From NCBI GenBank assembly GCA_020632635.1, contig JACKFE010000002.1, forward strand, positions 372,001 through 436,000: DNA of 64,000 nt, given 5' to 3'. Below the pieces are notes generated by a model that worked only from the letters and a program-made list of their open reading frames with translations, did not search any database and was not told the origin of the DNA. Below, one piece after another: positions 54,385-63,882 of this stretch; position 1 is the first letter of the stretch, and every line of letters begins with the position of its first letter. This DNA comes from Nitrospiraceae bacterium (GTDB taxonomy: Bacteria; Nitrospirota; Nitrospiria; Nitrospirales; UBA8639). The translations under genes and the position numbers were made by a program.

Positions 54385-54581
54385 GGGTGGACACGAACAA
54401 ATTGCGATTTGAGCATACGGGGCAGGAACACCTCACGGGAGTCTTGCGACCGGTTCATCATTCTACTGAATCCCTGAAAAATGGGTCAAACATGGAATCC
54501 TTATCCGCATTGTCTCTCTGATCAACCATGTATGATCTCGTTCAATGCCGCATCACTCCCTTGAAGGGATTGCGGCTTGAG

Positions 54582-54610
54582 TTGACGGTCCAGACTCGCT
54601 TTTGTAAGGT
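54582..54610 (+). promoter_or_regulatory. Candidate sigma70 promoter
   Basis: TTGACG, 17 bases, TAAGGT; five of six and three to four of six bases match. The predicted start of transcription is about 20-25 bases before the next start codon. Confidence 0.6.
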
Positions 54611-54640
54611 TGAACCATATTTCATATGGAGGAACCCGAT

Positions 54641-54889
54641 ATGACGGACGATATCATGCAAGCCTATTTAGAAATCGAACAAGCCATGCAGCGCTATACA
54701 CTCTTGCTGGATGAACATGTCAGAAGCCTCCCAGCATCCACGGATGGTTCCGTGGGCAAAGCCGAACGGATGAAAGCCGGCTACAAGGCCATGCGCGACA
54801 GCAGCCAGATTTACCTTTCTTATGCCAAGTATGTAGCCTATGGAATGCCTGAAGGAGACGAATTAGAGGAAGAAGATTTACAGGCCTAA
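54641..54889 (+). CDS. Small acidic helical protein, function unknown
   Basis: An 82-residue protein started at the ATG at 54641, seven bases after GGAGGA; an earlier in-frame ATG at 54626 contains that site. It is mostly helical (EIEQAMQRYTLLLDEHVRSL, then YKAMRDSSQIYLSYAKYVAYG) with a strongly acidic tail (GDELEEEDLQA). No family recognised. It is a single gene with its own promoter and is followed by the tRNA on the other strand. Confidence 0.6.
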   Translation: MTDDIMQAYLEIEQAMQRYTLLLDEHVRSLPASTDGSVGKAERMKAGYKAMRDSSQIYLSYAKYVAYGMPEGDELEEEDLQA

Positions 54890-54933
54890 CAGGAGAACCC
54901 TGCAAGACATAAACACCAGCGGAAGATATTATC

Positions 54934-55010
<77 letters not shown>

Positions 55011-55059
55011 ACAAGATATTGCGTGTATCCCACCAACTCACAGTCCTGACACCTAATCA

Positions 55060-55419
55060 TCACACCGGTTGGCGATCAAGAATTTTTAAAATTCCTTTTA
55101 ATTCCGATTTAGCCTTTTCGACACGATCCTTGGGGACCGTGAGCGCTTTACTTTCGCGCTTTTTCTTATACCAGTATCGTTTCAAACCAGCAATCGTATA
55201 TCCTTCTTCGTATAACATCCGCTTGATTTCAAAAATAGTTTCGATATCCCCCTTCGTATATACCCGATGTTTCCCCTGGCTCTTTTTGGGCTTGAGAAAC
55301 ATAAATTCCGATTCCCAAAATCTGAGCACATAGGCGGGGAGATTGGCAATGGCCGCCACTTCCCCTATTTTATAGGTTGCCTTGTCATCAAGCTTTGGAA
55401 CTGCCCCCATACCGGCCAT
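55060..55419 (-). CDS. MerR-family transcriptional regulator
   Basis: A 119-residue protein. YKIGEVAAIANLPAYVLRFWESEF is the MerR winged helix entry, and HRVYTKGDIETIFEIKRMLYEEGYTIAGLK completes it. The rest is a short coiled coil without an effector domain, and no metal cysteines are present. The start is uncertain between a GTG at 55422, ATG at 55419 and ATG at 55410; ribosome binding is weak for all. It is 30 bases after ihfA and probably co-transcribed, an arrangement seen in several Gram-negative genomes. Confidence 0.88.
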   Translation of the reverse strand: MAGMGAVPKLDDKATYKIGEVAAIANLPAYVLRFWESEFMFLKPKKSQGKHRVYTKGDIETIFEIKRMLYEEGYTIAGLKRYWYKKKRESKALTVPKDRVEKAKSELKGILKILDRQPV

Positions 55420-55449
55420 CACCTATGGTGAAACACAGACATTCGACCG

Positions 55450-55725
55450 TTAGGTATTGACATATTTCTTGAGGAGCTGACTCGGCCGAAAAGTCACAAC
55501 CCGCCGTGGGGTAATGGCAATCTCTTCGCCCGTCCGCGGATTTCTCCCTTTTCGTTCACCCTTACTTCTGACAACAAAATTTCCAAACCCTGCGATTTTG
55601 ACCACTTCGCCCTTTTGAAGCATGGATTTGATGATATCCAGAACCTTTTCCACCAATTCCATGGAATCCGTTTTTTGGACTCCGGCCGTTTCACAGATGG
55701 TTTCAGCAATGTCTGCCTTCCGCAT
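55450..55725 (-). CDS. ihfA: Integration host factor subunit alpha (HU family)
   Basis: A 91-residue DNA-bending protein of the HU/IHF family. MRKADIAETICETAG, the arm RNPRTGEEI with the conserved proline, and the end VVTFRPSQLLKKYVN point to IHF-alpha. It binds and bends DNA in nucleoid structure and regulation, including sigma54 promoters such as the one proposed at 32156-32171. The gene has its own strong promoter upstream. Confidence 0.9.
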   Translation of the reverse strand: MRKADIAETICETAGVQKTDSMELVEKVLDIIKSMLQKGEVVKIAGFGNFVVRSKGERKGRNPRTGEEIAITPRRVVTFRPSQLLKKYVNT

Positions 55726-55802
55726 TCTGCAACCCCCCTCACAAATGGTCCAAACTGGATTAACGCATGCCCTTCTCTTCCATACGGGTTTAATAAAACG
55801 AG

Positions 55803-55831
55803 AAGGTACCGATAAACGCCAATATTGTCAA
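55803..55831 (-). promoter_or_regulatory. Promoter for ihfA-merR
   Basis: On the minus strand a perfect TTGACA, 17 bases, TACCTT, about 78 bases before the ihfA ATG and 28 bases after the cimA stop codon. Confidence 0.65.
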
Positions 55832-55858
55832 GGAGTTATGGATTCTTTGGCTAAGAAC

Positions 55859-57439
55859 TTACCCTTTATCCCGCATCAGCTTAAATTCAATGCTATCCAC
55901 GAGGGCCTGCCAACTGGCCTCGATAATATTTTCCGACACGCCCACCGTTCCCCACTTATCTTTTAGATCCCCTGATTCAATCAATACCCGAACCCGGGAG
56001 CCGGTTCCATTTCGTCCTGTCAGCACCCGCACCTTGTAGTCCAACAATTTCATGTCACGCAGTTGCGGATAAAATCCTTCCAAGGCTTTTCGAAGGGCAT
56101 TATCCAAGGCATTGACGGGACCATGGCCCACGGCCGCCGTATGCTCCACTACATCCCCAACCTTCACCATGATGGTGGCCTCCGAAATTGGATCTTCATT
56201 CGTCCTTCGTTTTTCGACGATGATGCGACAACCCAAGAGTTCAAACGAAGGACTGTGCGTTCCCATCGCTTTTCGCACCAACAGTTCAAACGAACCCTCC
56301 GCGCCTTCAAACTGATACCCCTCGTATTCCAGGGACTTTAACGAGGCCAGCAGTTCCTGAACCTTTGGATTATCCTGCGGCAAATTCATCCCAAGAGTTT
56401 CCATTTTTCCAAAGACCGCGCTCCGCCCGCTGCTTTCCGAGATTAGGACCCGCCGCACATTGCCGACAACCTCCGGACTGACATGCTCATAGGTAATCGG
56501 ATTTTTTTGGACCGCATGAATATGAACGCCGCCTTTATGCGCGAAGGCCGCATCTCCCACGTACGGCTGTCGTTTATTCGGAGGAAGATTGGCCATTTCC
56601 GCCACAAAATGGGAAAGCGTTCTCAAATGCGCCAGTCGACCATCCCCAAGCGCTGAATACCCCATTTTCAATTCCAGATTCGCGATGATGGAGCAAAGAT
56701 TGGCATTCCCGCAACGCTCCCCAATCCCATTGATCGTCCCCTGCACCTGCACGGCACCCGCTTGTACCGCCACTAATGAATTGGCCACTCCCATTTCCGA
56801 ATCGTTATGAGCATGAATACCCAACGGCACGGAACATTCCGCTTTCACTTTGAGAAAAATGTCTTTCACTTCCCACGGCATGGTTCCGCCATTCGTATCA
56901 CATAAAATGATCCGCTCGGCTCCGGCCTTGGCTGCCATATGTATCGTTTGTAACGCATAAGCCGGATCGGTTTTATACCCATCGAAAAAATGCTCCGCAT
57001 CGTAAAAGACCCGTCGTCCATGGCGCGTCAGAAATGCAATGGAGTCTCCAATCAGCTCCGCATTTTTCTCAAGAGTCGTTTCCAAGGCTTCCGTCACATG
57101 GAGCGTCCAGCTTTTCCCAAAAATGGTGACGATTTCCGTTTCGGCCGAGAGAAGCGCTTTTAACGTCGGATCCGATTCCGCCGTATTTTTGGCTTTTCTG
57201 GTTGATCCAAATGCCACGACCCGAGCGCGCTGGAGCGGGGTCGATTTGATCACCTGAAAAAACTCGATATCCTTGGGATTGGCGCCAGGCCACCCGCCCT
57301 CAATAAAATGCACCCCCAACTCGTCCAACTTGTGCGCAATCCGGATCTTATCCTCTACGGAGAAACTGACATCCTCCGCCTGGGAGCCGTCCCGGAGAGT
57401 CGTATCATAGATTTCAATTGGAGAAGGCGACATAGTCAT
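55859..57439 (-). CDS. cimA: (R)-citramalate synthase
   Basis: A 526-residue protein of the isopropylmalate/citramalate synthase family. IEIYDTTLRDGSQ carries the metal and pyruvate site, GIHAHNDSEMGVANSLVAV the His-x-His metal ligands and NGIGERCGNANL the second family signature. The C-terminal domain (about 410-526) is the LeuA-type allosteric part. It joins acetyl-CoA and pyruvate to citramalate, the first step of threonine-independent isoleucine synthesis. Last gene of the aspartate-family operon, which fits shared end products. Confidence 0.9.
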   Translation of the reverse strand: MTMSPSPIEIYDTTLRDGSQAEDVSFSVEDKIRIAHKLDELGVHFIEGGWPGANPKDIEFFQVIKSTPLQRARVVAFGSTRKAKNTAESDPTLKALLSAETEIVTIFGKSWTLHVTEALETTLEKNAELIGDSIAFLTRHGRRVFYDAEHFFDGYKTDPAYALQTIHMAAKAGAERIILCDTNGGTMPWEVKDIFLKVKAECSVPLGIHAHNDSEMGVANSLVAVQAGAVQVQGTINGIGERCGNANLCSIIANLELKMGYSALGDGRLAHLRTLSHFVAEMANLPPNKRQPYVGDAAFAHKGGVHIHAVQKNPITYEHVSPEVVGNVRRVLISESSGRSAVFGKMETLGMNLPQDNPKVQELLASLKSLEYEGYQFEGAEGSFELLVRKAMGTHSPSFELLGCRIIVEKRRTNEDPISEATIMVKVGDVVEHTAAVGHGPVNALDNALRKALEGFYPQLRDMKLLDYKVRVLTGRNGTGSRVRVLIESGDLKDKWGTVGVSENIIEASWQALVDSIEFKLMRDKG

Positions 57440-57480
57440 AGGATTCGGTTCCGTGAACCACTCTTCACAATCTGCGCATA

Positions 57481-58719
57481 TTACACCGAGGACTGGGGCT
57501 CATTCTTCGCATCCAAACCAAATTCGTGATGGAGGGTCCGTATAGCCAACTCCATATATTTTTCTTCCACCACACAAGAAATTTTGATTTCCGACGTACT
57601 GATCATCATGATGTTAATCCCTTCCCGGGATAGGGCTTGAAACATTTTAGCAGCCACTCCTGAATGCGACCGCATGCCGACACCCACCATGGACACTTTG
57701 GCAATCGCTTCATTCACCTCAACCGATCGGGCATGAATGGCCTTGGCCACGTCCTGAACGAGACTCATGGATCGGGTCAAATCCGCGCGCGGCACGGTAA
57801 AGGAAATATCCGTCAAAGAATCCTGACTGACGTTTTGAATAATCATATCCACATTAATCGACGATTCGGCAATTTGTCCGAAGAGTTTGCCTGCGATCCC
57901 TGGCTGATCCGGGACTCCCACGACAGTGACTTTGGCTTGATTGCGATCGCCTGTAACTCCCGATACCAAAACTTGTTCCATATCTGCATCCTCTTTGACC
58001 ACCAGCGTTCCTGGACCATCCTGAAAGGTTGACTTCACGACCACCGGCACTTGATATTTGGCCGCCAATTCCACAGAGCGCGTTTGAAGGACCTTGGCTC
58101 CAAGACTGGCTAATTCTAACATTTCTTCATAGGAGACTTTTTCCAATCGCCTCGCCGCGGGCACAATATTTGGGTCAGCCGTATAGACCCCATCCACATC
58201 GGTATAAATCACACACATATCGGCTTTGAGTGCCGCCGCCAAGACTACCGCTGTGAGGTCAGACCCCCCACGACCAAGCGTCGTCACATCCGAGGCCTCG
58301 TTAATGCCTTGAAAGCCGGCGACAATAGGAACAACCCCCTCATTTAAAGCCGCAAGGACCCGCTCAGTATCCACACGCGCCACCCGAGCTTTGGTATGCG
58401 CGCTATCCGTGACAATCCCAACCTGTCGTCCCGTAAACGACCTCGCCTTGATTCCCATTTTTTTTAATGTGATCGCCATGAGGGCAATGGTCACTCTTTC
58501 TCCAGACGACAACAGCACATCCATTTCACGGTCATCGGGATCGGCACTTAACTCTTTGGCCAATTTCAGCAGTCGATCCGTTTCACCACTCATGGCCGAC
58601 AACACAACCACCAGTTGATGGCCAGCCTTATAAGTGGCCTCAACCAGTCGGGCCACATGCTGAATACGATCGAGGTTCCCGACCGACGTCCCACCGAATT
58701 TCTGAACGTAACGCGCCAT
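57481..58719 (-). CDS. lysC: Aspartate kinase
   Basis: A 412-residue monofunctional aspartokinase. KFGGTSVGN starts the kinase domain, GRGGSDLTAV and YTDVDGVYTADP hold the substrate and ATP sites, and two C-terminal ACT domains (about 265-410) bind the feedback amino acids. It phosphorylates aspartate, the first step to lysine, threonine and methionine. It starts nine bases after the phosphoglycerate-mutase-like gene. Confidence 0.95.
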   Translation of the reverse strand: MARYVQKFGGTSVGNLDRIQHVARLVEATYKAGHQLVVVLSAMSGETDRLLKLAKELSADPDDREMDVLLSSGERVTIALMAITLKKMGIKARSFTGRQVGIVTDSAHTKARVARVDTERVLAALNEGVVPIVAGFQGINEASDVTTLGRGGSDLTAVVLAAALKADMCVIYTDVDGVYTADPNIVPAARRLEKVSYEEMLELASLGAKVLQTRSVELAAKYQVPVVVKSTFQDGPGTLVVKEDADMEQVLVSGVTGDRNQAKVTVVGVPDQPGIAGKLFGQIAESSINVDMIIQNVSQDSLTDISFTVPRADLTRSMSLVQDVAKAIHARSVEVNEAIAKVSMVGVGMRSHSGVAAKMFQALSREGINIMMISTSEIKISCVVEEKYMELAIRTLHHEFGLDAKNEPQSSV

Positions 58720-58728
58720 AAAAAAACC

Positions 58729-59958
58729 CTATTCTCTCACCAATCGTTCGAAAAACTTGGTTGCATCCTTCACTGGCCGGGTTGCCAATTCCCGTTCATA
58801 AAAGCCGGTTCCCGGTTGTGGATTCACCTCCAGTTGGGCATCACATAGCAGGTAGCCTGACAAACCCACCGCATCAGATGCCCCTGGCGGAGCGGGTGTT
58901 GAAAGAGTGGGAGTTCCCACCACGACCAATCGATGCTGGCCATTGGCCAAAAAATCCTTCTGCAGAGGACCAATCAAATGAGTATCTAGATGTTCCCATA
59001 GGCCCACCATCGCCTCTTCAGAACCACGGCTTTCCCTGTCTACCGGAATATGGACATAGGCAAAATCCGTTTTCCCGACAGCCTTGAGGCAACGCGGCGC
59101 AAGATCATTCAACAAACCAGACATAGTGTCTTTTACCGTATCCACTCTGACCATGTGAAGTCCGACGGTGGATCCAACACCCAAAACCGCATTGTCTGAG
59201 GAGAAAACGACCCCTGTTACCGGCCACCGCTCACTGACGGGGAGCAGGTCTAACGCCTTGCCAGGGCTCCACATCCAGAGACAATTGGCAGGCTTCCCGC
59301 CATCCGCAATTCGCTCTTGGTTTAACTCATGATGGCTCAATATGACCCGCGAAGCTTCCATCAATTCTCGCAAGATCTGGCTGCCATCTCCGGTAGGCAA
59401 AAACGGCTCAATACTCTGCCTTTGAGCTTCGGCAGGATTCCGGGAGACGATTTTTGTGCCCATCCCCGCCCACACCATGAGATGCTCGTGACCGTGGCCT
59501 AAATAAATTTGAATATTTTCTGACACCAACTGATCATTAATCGCGTCAATCAGTTCCCTGGCCTCTTCGTCGGTGATCCCGCCGGCGCAAGGATCATCCA
59601 TGATTAATTGAGGCCCCAGCTTCTTCCCTTCGCCCCATCCTTCTTGAGAACGCAAGGTCACAAGATCGCACAAAAAGGCGACATCATGCTTCTCTAATTT
59701 CACTTCAAGCCCGGCCGCGACAAATGGGCCAGAGCCGACATAGCACTTGGGCGTTTCGTATCCTAGCAGGGCCAGCATCGCCAACGCCCCTCTCAAGGGG
59801 CGAGCTTCTCCCGGAACCTGCCATTGGGCCATTTCGCCTGTCTGAGACAAGTGATCCAAATGGGGAGTCTTCGCCCGTTCGAGCGGAGTCGGATGATGAC
59901 GATGAGCCGCAGATTGCGCCAGAAATCCTTCCACGTGAACAATGATCGTTTTCCTCAC
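58729..59958 (-). CDS. Phosphoglycerate-mutase-like protein of the threonine operon (ApgM family, proposed homoserine kinase)
   Basis: A 409-residue protein aligned by eye to the archaeal-type cofactor-independent phosphoglycerate mutase family, including LGYETPKCYVGSGPFVAAGLEV and DVAFLCDLVTL. In many thr operons without thrB such a protein is proposed to act as homoserine kinase. Here the usual active-site residues look missing. The first metal Asp (GDG) is E in HVEGFL. The phosphoserine (GSD.AN) is replaced in RGALAM. The D-x-x-GH ligand pair is lost in PVDRESRG. The final GDH.TP is GTPTLSTP. It may be a regulatory or structural protein. It lies between thrC and lysC. Confidence 0.75.
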   Translation of the reverse strand: MRKTIIVHVEGFLAQSAAHRHHPTPLERAKTPHLDHLSQTGEMAQWQVPGEARPLRGALAMLALLGYETPKCYVGSGPFVAAGLEVKLEKHDVAFLCDLVTLRSQEGWGEGKKLGPQLIMDDPCAGGITDEEARELIDAINDQLVSENIQIYLGHGHEHLMVWAGMGTKIVSRNPAEAQRQSIEPFLPTGDGSQILRELMEASRVILSHHELNQERIADGGKPANCLWMWSPGKALDLLPVSERWPVTGVVFSSDNAVLGVGSTVGLHMVRVDTVKDTMSGLLNDLAPRCLKAVGKTDFAYVHIPVDRESRGSEEAMVGLWEHLDTHLIGPLQKDFLANGQHRLVVVGTPTLSTPAPPGASDAVGLSGYLLCDAQLEVNPQPGTGFYERELATRPVKDATKFFERLVRE

Positions 59959-60035
59959 GACCTTGGCCTCACTGGTTAAGATGAATGGGTTAAGATAATA
60001 CGCCGAATGGTGTTATTGTTGATCGAAAGGGTTTG

Positions 60036-61094
60036 TTAGATAGATAATTGCGCGGCCACCCCTTCTCGGGTGGCAGGAACGGTCACGGGACGATACGAAA
60101 CCGAAAGAGCGGTATCAGGATCTTTTAATCCATGTCCAGTCAATGTACAGACAATGGAGCCGTCTTTGGGTAACAGACCGGCCCGGCTCATCTTATAAAT
60201 TCCGGCAAGCGAGGCAGCAGAGGCTGGCTCACAAAAAACCCCTTCCTCCCGTGCGACCAATTTATAGGCCTGAAGAATTTCTTCATCGGTCACCATATCA
60301 ATACATCCATGGGAATCCGATACCGCTTGCATGGCCAAACTCCAACTCGCCGGATTTCCAATTCGGATGGCTGAAGCCACGGTTTGAGGAGATTCCACCA
60401 CATGGCCCAGCACGAGAGGGGCCGCGCCCGCAGCCTGGAATCCAAACATCCTTGGAACATTTTGGACTTGCCCTGCTTGCCGATACTCCGTATAGCCTTT
60501 CCAATAGGCCGTAATATTTCCCGCATTGCCAACCGGCAAGGCATGGATCTGCGGAGAAAATCCCAGTTGGTCGCAAATTTCCATGGCGGCCGTCTTTTGT
60601 CCCTCCAGCCGAAACGGATTAATGGAATTCACCAACTCGATCGCGGTTTCCTTGCACAAGACCTTGACAATCGAAAGAGCTTGATCAAAATTTCCTTCAA
60701 TTTGAATTACTTTGGCTCCGTGCATCAGGGCTTGCGTCAATTTTCCCAGCGCAATGTTCCCGGCAGGAATCACCACATAAGCCGGCAACCCCGCTTTTGC
60801 GGCATATGCGGCCGCAGCGGCCGACGTGTTCCCTGTTGAGGCACACATAAAACCCTTGACCTTTCCCTCTAATGCCTTGGAAACGGCCATGGTCATTCCC
60901 CGATCCTTAAATGATCCCGTGGGGTTGGCTCCCTCAATTTTCAAGAACAATTGCATGCCAGGACACACCGTTTTGGCTAACCGGATAGCAGGAAGCAATG
61001 GGGTATTGCCTTCCTGGAGGGTCACCACAGGAGTCTTTTCGGTGACAGGAAGAAATTTCCGGTATTCTTCAATGATGCCGCGCCAGGGAATCAT
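60036..61094 (-). CDS. thrC: Threonine synthase
   Basis: A 352-residue PLP enzyme from the ATG at 61094; the longer frame to 61193 adds an unlikely N-terminus that overlaps hom. EGNTPLLPA is the entry motif, GANPTGSFKDRG holds the PLP lysine (K63), and FMCASTGNTSAAAAAYAAKAG binds the phosphate. It converts phosphohomoserine to threonine. Its 40-base gap from hom suggests one transcript. Confidence 0.93.
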   Translation of the reverse strand: MIPWRGIIEEYRKFLPVTEKTPVVTLQEGNTPLLPAIRLAKTVCPGMQLFLKIEGANPTGSFKDRGMTMAVSKALEGKVKGFMCASTGNTSAAAAAYAAKAGLPAYVVIPAGNIALGKLTQALMHGAKVIQIEGNFDQALSIVKVLCKETAIELVNSINPFRLEGQKTAAMEICDQLGFSPQIHALPVGNAGNITAYWKGYTEYRQAGQVQNVPRMFGFQAAGAAPLVLGHVVESPQTVASAIRIGNPASWSLAMQAVSDSHGCIDMVTDEEILQAYKLVAREEGVFCEPASAASLAGIYKMSRAGLLPKDGSIVCTLTGHGLKDPDTALSVSYRPVTVPATREGVAAQLSI

Positions 61095-61134
61095 GATGGG
61101 TGAGTGCCCCCTCTGACAATTGAAGCCATGTGAA

Positions 61135-62442
61135 TTATTCCAATTCTTCCATGCGTAATAATGTGGTAGGTTCGGAAACCAATGGCAAGGCATTTATTTC
61201 TCGAAGAGCTGTTTGGATAGCCGCTTCCAGCGAGCGATGAGTCAAAATCACCAAAGGCACGGTCTGTCCGGCCTTGCGTCCTTTTTGAAGGACAGACGAA
61301 ATACTAATTCCATGCCCGCCTAAAATTCCCGATATCTTTGAGAGCACATTCGGCTGATCCTTGACCATGCATCGCAGATAATACATGGACTCAATCGTGG
61401 CCATCGGTCGGATGGGAATCAATTGACGATGTTCCCATTGAAAAGAGGTCGGAGGCACACGGCAGGCAACCCCGCTTATCCGGTTTCTCGCCAAATCAAT
61501 AATATCCCCGACAACCGCGCTGGCCGTTGGAAGAGATCCGGCTCCCTTTCCATACAGCACAACATCCCCAACCGCATCACCTATAAGGTGAATCGCATTG
61601 TACACCCCACCCACCTGCGCAATAGGGGAACCAGCCGGCACCAAGGTTGGATGGACTCTGGCCTCAATACTCTGGTCACGTAATTTGGCAATCCCGAGTA
61701 GCTTAATCGTCAACCCGAGTTCTTTCGCAAATTCCATATCGACCGTGGAAAGACCAGATATCCCTTCGGTAAAGATTTCCGCCATCCGAACCGGCGTTCC
61801 ATATGCTAAATTCACCATAATGGCTAACTTATGGGCGGCATCAATGCCATCCACATCCAAAGACGGATCTGCTTCGGCATAGCCTTCCCGTTTGGCCTCC
61901 TGAAGGATTTCGGCAAAATCTCGATGCTCATTGGTCATACGGGTCAAAATATAGTTGGACGTGCCGTTCATAATGCCCATAATCGAGGCGACTCGGTTTC
62001 CGGCTAACCCCTCCGTTAAGGAGCGAATAATCGGAATCCCCCCGCCCACGCTGGCTTCAAACCCCACATCCACCGTCGATTTAAACGCCGCTTCGAATAT
62101 TTCCTCACCGTGATCAGCCAGTAAGGCTTTATTCGCAGTGACCACGCTCTTCTTTCGTTCTATGGCCTGAAGAATAAATCGTTTGGCCGGTTCATGCCCT
62201 CCAATGAGTTCCACCACAATATCGATGGCAGGATCATCCAGAATATCGCCAACCTTGGTGGTGAGAGTTCCTGCCGGAACCTGCACACCTCGATCAGTCG
62301 TCACGTCCAGATCGGCAATACGAGCCAATACGACCGGCCGGCCCACACGCTTCTCAATCACGTCGGCATTCTGTCGAAGGACCTTCACGACACCGGATCC
62401 CACGGTCCCAAATCCGATTAAACCGACTTGTATCGCTTTCAT
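61135..62442 (-). CDS. hom: Homoserine dehydrogenase
   Basis: A 435-residue protein. GLIGFGTVGSGVVKVL binds NAD(P), VTANKALLADHG and GIMNGTSNYIL are homoserine dehydrogenase signatures, and a C-terminal ACT domain (about 350-430) provides threonine feedback. It reduces aspartate semialdehyde to homoserine. Its start overlaps the aminotransferase stop by four bases. Confidence 0.95.
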   Translation of the reverse strand: MKAIQVGLIGFGTVGSGVVKVLRQNADVIEKRVGRPVVLARIADLDVTTDRGVQVPAGTLTTKVGDILDDPAIDIVVELIGGHEPAKRFILQAIERKKSVVTANKALLADHGEEIFEAAFKSTVDVGFEASVGGGIPIIRSLTEGLAGNRVASIMGIMNGTSNYILTRMTNEHRDFAEILQEAKREGYAEADPSLDVDGIDAAHKLAIMVNLAYGTPVRMAEIFTEGISGLSTVDMEFAKELGLTIKLLGIAKLRDQSIEARVHPTLVPAGSPIAQVGGVYNAIHLIGDAVGDVVLYGKGAGSLPTASAVVGDIIDLARNRISGVACRVPPTSFQWEHRQLIPIRPMATIESMYYLRCMVKDQPNVLSKISGILGGHGISISSVLQKGRKAGQTVPLVILTHRSLEAAIQTALREINALPLVSEPTTLLRMEELE

Positions 62443-63629
62443 GGCTCCACCGTGCCATCCATTTTTAAGGCCTGCTTAATGCCACGAACCGCTTGAAAAA
62501 TTCGATGTTCATTTTCGACCAAAGCAAACCGCACATACTCGTCACCCCCTTCACCAAACCCGATACCGGGCGAAACCGCCACTTTCGCATCCTGAAGCAG
62601 GAGCTTGGAGAATTCCAGTGATCCAAGACCTCGAAATGCGGGCGGAATCTTGGCCCACACAAACATTGTGGCTCGGGGATAATCCACTTCCCACCCAATA
62701 CGATTCAATCCACGCACGAGCGCATTCCGACGCCGTTCATAACGACCGACAATTTCCTTCACGCAATCTTGCGGGCCATTGAGCGCAATAATGCTGGCAA
62801 TTTGGATAGGTTGAAACATTCCATAATCCAAATAGCTTTTGATCTTGGTCAAAGCCCCGATGACTTCCCGGTTCCCCACGCAAAATCCGACACGCCACCC
62901 CGGCATATTGTAACTTTTAGACAGGGAGTAAAACTCCACACCAATTTTTTTGGCTTCAGGTATTTGCAAAAGACTGGGAGCCCGATACCCATCAAACACT
63001 AAATCGGCATAGGCCAAATCATGAATCACCCACACCTGATGTTCTAAGGCAAACTCCACGACTTTTTTAAAAAACTCCAAATCCACCACCCGGGTCGTGG
63101 GGTTGTGCGGAAAACTAATGATCAGCGCACGCGGCCGTGGTTGCGTTTGTTTAAAGGCTCTCGTCAGATTTTCAAAAAAATCCGTCTCGGAATCCAATCC
63201 GACCCCACGCACTTCTCCCCCGGCAATAATGACGCTATACATGTGAATGGGATAGGTCGGGGTAGGTGCCAAGACCACGTCTCCGGGTCCCACCATGGCT
63301 AAGGCCAAGTGAGCTAATCCCTCTTTCACTCCCAGAGTCACAATCGCTTCGGTTTCTGGATCCAAGCTGACATCGTAATTTCGTTGATACCATCCACAAA
63401 TGGCATGGCGCAATTTGGTAATACCACGGGAAGCCGAATAGCGATGGTTTCGACCGACTTGAGCCGCCTCCAATAATTTATCCACAATATGGCGAGGCGT
63501 GGGCTGATCGGGGTTGCCCATGCCCATGTCAATAATATCTTCACCCCGTTTACGGGCCTGGAGTTTTAAATCCTGGACTTGACTAAACACGTATCCGGGC
63601 AGACGTTGAATTCGGTAAAAAGGTTCCAT
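62439..63629 (-). CDS. Class I aminotransferase (AlaC/alanine-aspartate type)
   Basis: A 396-residue PLP enzyme. SLSKSYNMPGWRVGF carries the Schiff-base lysine (K238), and MGMGNPDQPTP near residue 38 is typical of AlaC-type alanine transaminases. It begins the operon for threonine and branched-chain precursors. Homologues in this position transfer amino groups to pyruvate or oxaloacetate; exact substrate is not proven. Confidence 0.88.
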   Translation of the reverse strand: MEPFYRIQRLPGYVFSQVQDLKLQARKRGEDIIDMGMGNPDQPTPRHIVDKLLEAAQVGRNHRYSASRGITKLRHAICGWYQRNYDVSLDPETEAIVTLGVKEGLAHLALAMVGPGDVVLAPTPTYPIHMYSVIIAGGEVRGVGLDSETDFFENLTRAFKQTQPRPRALIISFPHNPTTRVVDLEFFKKVVEFALEHQVWVIHDLAYADLVFDGYRAPSLLQIPEAKKIGVEFYSLSKSYNMPGWRVGFCVGNREVIGALTKIKSYLDYGMFQPIQIASIIALNGPQDCVKEIVGRYERRRNALVRGLNRIGWEVDYPRATMFVWAKIPPAFRGLGSLEFSKLLLQDAKVAVSPGIGFGEGGDEYVRFALVENEHRIFQAVRGIKQALKMDGTVEP

Positions 63630-63709
63630 GGTTAGTAAATAGAGAAGAAATGTCGTGAAAATTGTGGGGAAAAGATTGGCTAGAACTCACCTGTTCGCTT
63701 GAAACTTTT

Positions 63710-63738
63710 ATTCTAGATGAGGGAAAGGAAGCAGTCAA
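63710..63738 (-). promoter_or_regulatory. Promoter of the threonine/citramalate operon
   Basis: On the minus strand TTGACT, 17 bases, TAGAAT; five of six bases match at each box. It lies about 80 bases before the aminotransferase ATG, in the gap shared with the divergent pdxJ. Confidence 0.7.
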
Positions 63739-63882
63739 TTTCACGTGAGATCATTTTTTCAACCTGCCGTTTTGCTCGTTTAATCTGAGACGGCCGGATG
63801 TGCTCGGAGAAGATTGCGAGGGGTTCCACTATTTGCCATAATGGCTTCATCCGATAACTGAAAGTGAGGGCGATCACACCAT

